Translations under genes and position numbers: made by a program | Notes under the pieces: generated by a model | Told to the model about the DNA's origin: nothing | Database searches by the model: none | What the model saw: only the letters and a program-made list of their open reading frames with translations | Origin: Edaphobacter aggregans DSM 19364 | GTDB taxonomy: Bacteria > Acidobacteriota > Terriglobia > Terriglobales > Acidobacteriaceae | DNA length: 64,000 nucleotides | Direction of reading: 5' to 3' | NCBI RefSeq assembly: GCF_000745965.1 | Contig: NZ_JQKI01000019.1 | Location: 1-64,000 of the forward strand | Shown: one piece after another, positions 56,055 to 64,000 of the stretch | Layout of the letters: each line of letters begins with the position of its first letter | How positions within the stretch are numbered: position 1 is the first letter of the stretch

Positions 56055-58761
56055 AGAGCACCTCTCGTCGAGAGCGCTTCGACTGGAGCAAGCCTGCAGA
56101 CGGTGGGCAGCGGTGTGCCTTCGAATGGCGGCATGCCGGCAGCTATGCCGGCGAGGCCGTGAGGCAGCTCGGCGCGGAGCGTGACCTCCAGCTCAAACTG
56201 GGAGTTGTTGATTATGACCTTGATATGCTCGCCTTCCGTTACGTCCGCTACGGCTGCCTCCGCAGGGTTCAGGGCGAGATAGCGGTGTGGGAGAAGCTGC
56301 GCGATTGCGTGGGCGCGGCGGCTGAGTTCTTCGGAGCCGAAGATGTGAAAGATGGGGATGAGGAGCCATTCTCCGGCTCGCGACTGGAAGGCGGGAGGGA
56401 TGGAGGTGAAGTACGGCGAGCGCGACTTCTGTGTGGGCTCGATCAGGCGGACTCCGGGATCGCCGCCGCGCAAGGGTCCGCCGATCTCGACCTGGAACTT
56501 GTTCGCGGCCTGCACGGAGTTCCATCCGGGCGCCCAGAAGAACGGCAGGAGCGAAGGCGGGACCGTTCCCAGGCCGGACTCCATGGAGAAGGCGAGGGCC
56601 GAGTCGGGATCGTCGGGCGGCTTTGGCTCGTGCACGGTGATGTTGGCGAGCATCGCGGTGCGCCCGCTGAAGCGGCCGGGCTCGCGTGCGATCTTGTCGG
56701 CGCTGGTGCGTCCGGGGGCGACTTTGGGGAGGGCTCGGAGCGTGTCGATGGTTGTGGCGATGGTTGCGGTGAGACCGTCGAGATCATCCCACGGCAGACG
56801 GCTGTGGATGCCGGCCGCCGTTGATGCTTCGTGGAGCCATCGCCAGCTGGCCTGCACGTCCGTGCTGGGATCAAAGACCTGGAAGAAGCGTTGCGCGCGG
56901 CCTTCGCTGCTCACGAGCGTGCCGTCGGACTCGGAGAAGGTTCCGACAGGCAGCACGAGTTCGGCTGCCTCGGTGGTGGGGTTGGCGAGATGATCGAGCA
57001 CGATGAGGTGCCTGACGTTGCGCAGCAGCGGTGTCAGCTTATTGGATGGAGAGCGACGGGAGAGATCGTTCTCGAGGACGATCAGCGTAGCTTGCGGAGT
57101 GGCGTTGATCACGCGGAGGGCTTCTGAGATGGGTTGCGGATCCAGCAGTGCGAGGCCGAAGCTGTTGCACTCGGGCGTCGTGAAGCTGAGGGCAGCGGGA
57201 TGATTTGTTCTGCAGAGGGCCCAGGCGATTTGTGCAGCTGCTTCGATGATGCTCTGGCTCCAGCAGCTTGCGCCGGAGACGACGAGCGGACGCTGTGCGC
57301 TGCGCAGGGCGTTGGCGATGTTGGAGGCCATCGACTCAAGCTCGGGGGAGAGGCCGGGCACTGGCGGCGCTGACGGGTCGATTGCGTGTGCGATGGCGAA
57401 GCCAAGGCGGGCGAGGTCGTCCGGCGCTGCGCGGTAGACGCTTGTTGCGACGGCGTCGAGCTTGGTGGCGTACGGCGAGGCAATGAATAGCGGACCCTTT
57501 GCGTCCTGCACGGCCTCGCGCACAGCGTGGTCGAGCCACGCAGGGATATGAAGGCCGTCGGCGATGCGCATGGGGGCCTGGCGGACGGACTGACGCAGGC
57601 GCAGCGCCATGATGGGTGCGGTGTTGGTGAGATCTTCACCCAAGACAAGTGCAGCATCGGAGTGCTCGACCTCATCGAGCGAAGGGGATCGCGCCGGACC
57701 TTCGCGCAGGATGCGGAGCATGGATTGGAGAAGATGAAGCTCGTTGTCGGGGAGACCGGCGAAGAAGCGGTCGGGGCCGACGAGTGCGCGGAGCGCGAAG
57801 TTCGACTCGAGTGAGGCGCGCGGCGATCCGATGCCGATTGCGTTGCCTTCGCGGAGGATCGCGGTGAGGCGTTCGAGCGCTTCGGCTTTGCTGGCGGCGT
57901 TGCCGTTGATCGACGGATGACCGATGCGCAGAGGGCTCTCCACGAACTCGTAGCCGAAGCGTCCGCGATCGCAGAGGAAGTAGCCGTTCACTTCGTGGTT
58001 GTAGCGATTGACGACACGGCGGAGCGAGCCGTAGCGCTCGCCGACGGTGGTGTTGCAGCCCAGGCCGCAGTGAACGCAGATGGAGGGCGCCATCTGGAGG
58101 TCCCATTTGCGGGCGTAGTGGCGCTTGAGGGTGGCGTCGGTGAAGACGCCTGTGGGGCAGATCTCGACGAGATTGCCGCTGAACTCGCTTTCGAGCACGC
58201 CGTCTTCGGCGCGTCCGTAGAAGATGCTGTCGCGCAGGTTGAACGCGTTGAGGTCTTCGCCTCCTGCGTACTCGCGATAGTAGCGAACGCAGCGCTGGCA
58301 CTGGATGCAGCGGTTCATCTCGTGATTGATCAGAGGGCCCAGATACTGGTTGCGAAACGTGCGCTTGCCGAAGCTGTAGGTGCGCAGGCGATGGCCGGTC
58401 ATGACGGTCATGTCCTGCAGGTGACACTCGCCACCTTCGTCGCAGACGGGGCAGTCGTGAGGATGGTTCTGCATGAGGCCCTGGATGACGGCGGCACGAA
58501 AGGCCACGGCATCGGGGTCGGCGATGGAGATGCGCGTGCCTTCGGCGGCGGGAGTCATGCAGGCCATGATGAGCTTGCCAGTAGTGTCCTGTTCGTTGCG
58601 GAGCTGTTTGACGGCGCACTGGCGACACGCTCCCACGGACCCGAGCGCAGGGTGCCAGCAGAAGTACGGCAGATCGTAGCCCAGAGTGAGACAGGCGTGG
58701 AGAAGGTTCTGCCTGGGGTCGGCCTGTCGGGGCTGATTGTCGATATGGATCGTGGCCACGG

Positions 58762-58765
<4 letters not shown>
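56051..58765 (-). CDS. nuoG: NADH-quinone oxidoreductase subunit G
   Basis: The product has 904 residues. It is the large iron-sulfur subunit, with N-terminal [2Fe-2S] cysteines in [17 protein letters not shown], the His-ligated cluster in [18 protein letters not shown], and further sites in [14 protein letters not shown] and CVHCGLGC. A degenerate molybdopterin-oxidoreductase-like domain makes up the rest. ATG 58765 overlaps the nuoF stop (ATGA). GGAGGAG lies just before it, and a GTG six bases on is an alternative start. Confidence 0.94.
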
Positions 58766-60036
<1,271 letters not shown>

Positions 60037-60044
60037 GGAATCAC

Positions 60045-60509
60045 CTATTCGTATTGCGCCAGGACTTCGTTGATTCGCAGCTCATCGAGGTCTTCGTGCA
60101 GAGTGCCGTCGATCATCATTGCGGGCGCGTGATCGCACGCGCCGAGGCAGACGATGGGCAACAGCGTGAAGCGCCCGTCTGCCGTGGTTCCTCCGAGCGG
60201 CGTGTTGAGGCTGCTGCAAAGACGATCGCGCACGCGGTCGCACCCCATGATCCAGCAGGAGACGCTGTCGCAGAGCAGCGCCACATGGCGTCCGACGGGT
60301 TTGCGCCGGATGAGGTTGTAGAACGTCGCTACGCCGTCGAGGTTCGCGATGGAGAGACCGAGAAGCTCCGAGAGATCGTGCAGGCTCTCGGAGGAGATCC
60401 ATCCGCGACGACGCTGAACGATCAGCATGGCCTCGATGGAGAGGGCCTGCCGGTCGGGGTAGTCGTCCATCTTTTTCTCGATCTCGCTTCGCTCTTCGAT
60501 GGTCAGCAT
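60045..60509 (-). CDS. nuoE: NADH-quinone oxidoreductase subunit E
   Basis: The product has 154 residues. It carries the [2Fe-2S] cluster N1a: cysteines in VALLCDSVSCWIMG and PIVCLGACDHAP. The N-terminal helical domain (ALSIEAMLIVQRRRGWISSE) is normal. It partners NuoF and NuoG in the NADH dehydrogenase module. Confidence 0.95.
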   Translation of the reverse strand: MLTIEERSEIEKKMDDYPDRQALSIEAMLIVQRRRGWISSESLHDLSELLGLSIANLDGVATFYNLIRRKPVGRHVALLCDSVSCWIMGCDRVRDRLCSSLNTPLGGTTADGRFTLLPIVCLGACDHAPAMMIDGTLHEDLDELRINEVLAQYE

Positions 60510-60530
60510 CGTTTCGCGTTCCTTTCCGCA

Positions 60531-62276
60531 TCACCGGTCGATATCGGCGAGCACGTAGTCCAGGCTTCCAAGGATGGCCAGGAGATCCGGAATCATCAGG
60601 CCGCGGCAGAGCAACGGAAGCATCTGCATGTGAACGAAGGATGGCGTTCGGATGCGCGTCCGGTAGGAGCCGGTGCCACCGTCGCTGATGAGGTAGTAGC
60701 TGTAGCTGCCCTTGGTTCCCTCGATGACGCCCATGGCCTCTCCGGGCGGGATGACTGGGCCCCAACTGACGCCGAGGAAGTGGTGGATCAGCGTCTCGAT
60801 GTCGTGCATGGTGCGTGCCTTGGGCGGCGGTGTCGTGAGTGGGTGGTCGGCGTTGCACGGGCCGGAGGGCATGTTGTCGACGCACTGCCGGATGATGCGG
60901 AGGCTTTGACGCATCTCCTCGACGTGGATGACGGCGCGGTCGAAGCAGTCGCCGGTTGACCCGACGGGGATATCGAATTCGAGCTGATCGTAGCAGGCGT
61001 AGGGCTGCTTCTTGCGGACGTCCCACTCGAGACCGCAGGCGCGAAGGTTCGGCCCGACCATGCCCCACTCCACGGCTTCGCGAATGGTGCAGCCGCCGAC
61101 GCCCTTTGTGCGCGCTTTGAAGAGGCTATTCCGCAGGACGGTGCGATCGTATTCGTCGAGCTTGGGGGGAAGATAGGCAAGGAAGTCGCGGAACATGCGG
61201 TCCCATCCGTTGGGCAGGTCCTGCGCGACGCCGCCGATGCGGAACCAGTTGGGATGCATACGCGCGCCGCAGATGGCCTCGACGATGCCGAAGGCTCGTT
61301 CGCGGTCGTTGAAGAGGTAGAAGACCGGCGACATCTGGCCGAGGTCCTGCGCGAAGGTGCCGTACCAGACGAGGTGGCTGATGATGCGAAAGAGCTCGGC
61401 CATCATCACGCGTATCATCTGCCCGCGCGGAGGCACGGTGATGCCGGCGAGCTTTTCCACGGCGGTCAGGTAGGCGAGATTGTTCATCACGCCGCCAAGA
61501 TAGTCGACGCGGTCGGTGTAGGGGATGTAGGTGTGCCAGGTCTGGCGCTCGCCCATCTTCTCTGCGCCGCGATGATGGAAGCCGATGTCGGGCACGGCGT
61601 CGACGATCACTTCGCCGTCAAGTTGGAGGGCGATGCGCAGAACGCCATGGGTGCCGGGGTGTTGCGGGCCAACGTTCAGGAAGAGGAAGTCGAGGCCATC
61701 GTGCTCGCGAGACATGCCCCACTCCTCGGGGCGGAATTGCAGGGCCTGCTGCTCGGCGTCCTCCTTTTCAGTGGTCAGGCGGAACGGCCCCATCTCGGTG
61801 GCACGGGCGGGGTGATCTTTGCGCAGAGGATGGCCGGACCAGGAGCGCGGCATGAGGATGCGCTCGAGATGCGGATGACCGTCGAAGACGACACCGAACA
61901 TGTCCCACACCTCGCGCTCGTACCAGTTGGCGGCCGGGAAGATATCGGTGATGGTGGGGAGCACAGGCTGGCCATCGCTGAGCGCGACCTTCAGCCGGAC
62001 GTAGGAGTTTCGCTCGTAGGAGTAGAGGTGATAGACGACGCTGAAGTCGCTTGGGGGCTGATCGTCGCGATGGATGCGGCCGCGTTCATCGATAGCCGTC
62101 AGGTCGAAGAGCATCGTGTATGGGAGGGGGACGTTGAAGCGAAGGGAGCGGATCGTCTCGTGGATGTTGTTCTTCGCGACCCAGAAGGTCGGAATGTCGT
62201 CGCGAACCGATTGAGGCGCAGCGGTATCCCCCAGCTCCTGTTGCAGTTCCTGTTCGAGGACGAACCCGCTTGCCAT
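60531..62276 (-). CDS. nuoCD: Fused NADH-quinone oxidoreductase subunit C/D
   Basis: The product has 581 residues. Residues 1 to about 185 are NuoC ([40 protein letters not shown]). Residues 190-581 are NuoD ([36 protein letters not shown]-terminal [12 protein letters not shown]). NuoD forms part of the quinone site. The fusion with a short linker is as in E. coli, so the operon has 13 genes, not 14. It starts 18 bp after nuoB. Confidence 0.95.
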   Translation of the reverse strand: MASGFVLEQELQQELGDTAAPQSVRDDIPTFWVAKNNIHETIRSLRFNVPLPYTMLFDLTAIDERGRIHRDDQPPSDFSVVYHLYSYERNSYVRLKVALSDGQPVLPTITDIFPAANWYEREVWDMFGVVFDGHPHLERILMPRSWSGHPLRKDHPARATEMGPFRLTTEKEDAEQQALQFRPEEWGMSREHDGLDFLFLNVGPQHPGTHGVLRIALQLDGEVIVDAVPDIGFHHRGAEKMGERQTWHTYIPYTDRVDYLGGVMNNLAYLTAVEKLAGITVPPRGQMIRVMMAELFRIISHLVWYGTFAQDLGQMSPVFYLFNDRERAFGIVEAICGARMHPNWFRIGGVAQDLPNGWDRMFRDFLAYLPPKLDEYDRTVLRNSLFKARTKGVGGCTIREAVEWGMVGPNLRACGLEWDVRKKQPYACYDQLEFDIPVGSTGDCFDRAVIHVEEMRQSLRIIRQCVDNMPSGPCNADHPLTTPPPKARTMHDIETLIHHFLGVSWGPVIPPGEAMGVIEGTKGSYSYYLISDGGTGSYRTRIRTPSFVHMQMLPLLCRGLMIPDLLAILGSLDYVLADIDR

Positions 62277-62294
62277 ACAGCACCGCCGTTACCG

Positions 62295-62930
62295 CTAAAC
62301 GCTATCGGGAGTTCTGAGAACGGTCAGCAGCTGCCGCGCTGCCCGCTTCTCATCCCGCATGGAGGGCATCGGAGGCCGCTCCACGCCTTGTGGCCCAACA
62401 ACCCAGCTGAGAGGCCGCTTCTCTTTTCCAATTGCATCGCGCAACAACAAGACGCCTTCCAGAAATGCGTCCGGTCTTGGAGGACAGCCGGGCACGTACA
62501 CGTCGACGGGCAGGAACTTGTCCACGCCCTGCACGACGCTGTAGATGTCGTACATGCCGCCGGAGTTGGCGCAGGAGCCCATGGAGATGACCCAGCGCGG
62601 CTCCATCATCTGTTCGTAGAGCCGCTGAATGACGGGCGCCATCTTGATGAAGACGGTTCCGGCGATCACCATGAGGTCGGCTTCGCGGGGAGTTCCGCGG
62701 ATGACTTCGGCGCCGAACCGCGAGATGTCGTACTTGCTGGTGATGCTGGTGGCCATCTCGACGAAGCAGCAGGAGAGGCCGAAGTTGAAGGGCCACACGG
62801 AGTTCTTGCGGCCCCAGGCTACGAGGTCGTCGACACGAGAGAGGATCAGCGTGCGGCGAATCGCTTCGTCTGTGGATTCGGATTGTCTGGCCGGGAGGGA
62901 ATCACCGGGCCGACTGATCGACCAGCGCAT
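62295..62930 (-). CDS. nuoB: NADH-quinone oxidoreductase subunit B
   Basis: The product has 211 residues. It holds the terminal cluster N2 next to quinone: tandem cysteines in [10 protein letters not shown], Cys in [10 protein letters not shown] and Cys in [12 protein letters not shown]. The start is ATG 62930, 14 bp after nuoA; longer versions to 63065 would cover nuoA. The N-terminal 45 residues before the core are longer than usual and hydrophilic. Confidence 0.95.
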   Translation of the reverse strand: MRWSISRPGDSLPARQSESTDEAIRRTLILSRVDDLVAWGRKNSVWPFNFGLSCCFVEMATSITSKYDISRFGAEVIRGTPREADLMVIAGTVFIKMAPVIQRLYEQMMEPRWVISMGSCANSGGMYDIYSVVQGVDKFLPVDVYVPGCPPRPDAFLEGVLLLRDAIGKEKRPLSWVVGPQGVERPPMPSMRDEKRAARQLLTVLRTPDSV

Positions 62931-62944
62931 AACGGCACCATCCG

Positions 62945-63322
62945 TTACGAACTCGCTGCTCGCCTGCTTCCCGGTCCCCAGTCGAGCGCGCCGACGCGCC
63001 CCAGGTAGACGAGGGTTGCAAGCAAGACAGCGATAAACAATGCTGCTTCGGCATAGCCAGTCCATCCGAGTTCACGGACGGCTACGGCCCAGGCAAAGAT
63101 AAAGACTGCTTCCAGATCGAAGATGACAAAGAACATCGCGACCAGATAGAACCTGGCCGACAGGCGCACACGGGCGGAGCCTTGCGAGAGAATGCCTGAT
63201 TCGTAGGGAGATCCTGTTGCTCGATTGTTGTGTCGCTGCCCCAGCACGAACGAGAGGCCAAGCATGGCAACAACCAGCACGACGACAATGACGAGATAGA
63301 CAGCCAGCGGCCAAAGGTCCAT
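62945..63322 (-). CDS. nuoA: NADH-quinone oxidoreductase subunit A
   Basis: The product has 125 residues and three membrane helices. [20 protein letters not shown] and [20 protein letters not shown] are diagnostic. ATG 63322 follows GAAGGACA. It is the first gene of the operon; the promoter should lie in the 291-bp gap up to the divergent kinase gene. Confidence 0.95.
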   Translation of the reverse strand: MDLWPLAVYLVIVVVLVVAMLGLSFVLGQRHNNRATGSPYESGILSQGSARVRLSARFYLVAMFFVIFDLEAVFIFAWAVAVRELGWTGYAEAALFIAVLLATLVYLGRVGALDWGPGSRRAASS

Positions 63323-63613
63323 TGTCCTTCGCCTCGATGCGGCCCGTCCGCGCCACATCGCAAGCAAGTATGAAGGAGGTCAATGAGATTCGCAACTCTC
63401 TTGATGCGATTTCGGTTTTCCGGGAACGGGAACGACCTTCGACGAGTCGACTTGCTTCGGTCCACGCTGGTGCAGACGCGGCAGCGGATTTGCGGCATCT
63501 TTGATGCGCCGAGACTCGACCTTTGCCTATAAAAACGCCGGACAAGAGCATATGATTGGTGATTAATTGCCAGATTTAAAAGGGCCCTGATTCCGGCGGT
63601 TCCGCGCTATTCC
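63323..63613. other. Divergent gap between nuoA and the kinase gene
   Basis: No gene is seen here. TATAAAAAC near 63525 and CATATGATTGG near 63550 are A/T-rich and may belong to promoters, but no -35/-10 pair with proper spacing was found on either strand. A stretch reading AAGGAGGTCAATGAG near 63372 resembles a ribosome site but is followed by only a short open frame. Confidence 0.35.
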
Positions 63614-64000
63614 ATGCAGAAAGGCGCGATAGCCCCGCGGCTGACCATTCCAATGAGCGAAGATGGCGGAATCCGGCGAAAGGAAGAACCCCGGTGGACC
63701 GGTGCTGCCGGCGTTCGGACTCCGTCCGGGGAGAGTTCTTCAGAACAGCCGACCCTGCTGAACGTCGATGCCAGGGAGGTCTACTCGAAGAGTGCCGGCA
63801 CTGAGCCGACTGTCTTCGGCACGCCGTCGCTCTCCGGCGGGGCACCTCCTCCGAGCCTACCGCTTCTGGAACCGGGCACGACGATCGGCGGCCGCTACGA
63901 GATCCTCGAGATGCTCGGCGTCGGCGGGATGGGCGAGGTCTATAAGGCCCGGGACCTCGCGCTGGGGCGCATGGTGGCCTTGAAGGTGATCCGGCCGGAG
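63614..64000 (+). CDS. Serine/threonine protein kinase, N-terminal part
   Basis: The gene is truncated by the window end after about 129 residues. The first 90 residues are a low-complexity, Pro/Ser/Gly-rich leader. The kinase domain then starts: [20 protein letters not shown] gives the glycine-rich loop and VALKVIRPE gives the ATP-binding Lys of a Hanks-type (PknB-like) kinase. The start is uncertain: ATG 63614 is the first in frame, ATG 63653 is also possible, and neither has a clear ribosome site. Acidobacterial kinases of this type often continue into WD40, TPR or TolB-like domains. Confidence 0.85.
   Translation, partial: MQKGAIAPRLTIPMSEDGGIRRKEEPRWTGAAGVRTPSGESSSEQPTLLNVDAREVYSKSAGTEPTVFGTPSLSGGAPPPSLPLLEPGTTIGGRYEILEMLGVGGMGEVYKARDLALGRMVALKVIRPE

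Overview
The window looks like a chromosomal segment of an acidobacterium, most likely class Terriglobia (Acidobacteriaceae type). No rRNA gene is present to prove this. The inference rests on a large two-lobed MacB/FtsX-like permease of the acidobacterial ADOP type, a PEP-CTERM protein, several secreted proteins with carboxypeptidase-regulatory-like or TonB C-terminal domains, high GC, and many short mosaic palindromic repeats between genes. Most genes are housekeeping or secreted/envelope genes. I saw no tRNA, rRNA, CRISPR array or prophage.

Layout. Positions 1-3.3 kb hold an IS110 transposase remnant, small secreted and membrane genes and a repeat block. That block contains a 129-bp MITE-like insertion with 13-bp inverted ends and a 6-bp target duplication. 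Positions 3.3-8.6 kb carry small secreted proteins, a beta-barrel protein, a NodB-type polysaccharide deacetylase and a PEP-CTERM protein. Positions 8.6-16.8 kb carry a secreted GH3 beta-glucosidase with a LacI-like palindrome upstream, the ADOP permease, hemL, a DCC-family protein and purM. Positions 17-19.1 kb hold a Tat-exported RidA-like protein followed by a Tat-exported SelA-like PLP enzyme. Positions 19.3-25.3 kb hold a HAD phosphatase/HerA-like ATPase fusion, purN, an HtrA protease, coaE, folD and a small orphan gene. PEP carboxylase follows at 25.3-28.2 kb.

Positions 28-42.6 kb are a mixed region: two TonB-domain secreted proteins, two paralogous CarbopepD_reg-like proteins, an MFS exporter, Bcp peroxiredoxin, fabD, a methyltransferase, a zinc alcohol dehydrogenase and an AraC regulator. 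The AraC start codon sits just behind a terminator-like hairpin. Positions 42.9-45.9 kb are a propeller-sensor/GGDEF diguanylate cyclase gene broken by two frameshifts, one of them a 5-bp tandem duplication. FkbM methyltransferase, DUF4230 and CBS-domain genes follow.

Positions 48.9-63.3 kb are a complete 13-gene minus-strand operon for NADH:quinone oxidoreductase (complex I), nuoA-B-CD-E-F-G-H-I-J-K-L-M-N. NuoC and NuoD are fused, and nuoJ overlaps nuoK by 86 nt. A Ser/Thr protein kinase gene starts divergently beside it and runs off the window.

No obvious defence or wholly new multi-gene system is visible. The most unusual items are the MITE, the exported RidA/SelA pair, the HAD-HerA fusion, the broken GGDEF sensor, the hairpin at araC and the nuoJ/nuoK overlap.
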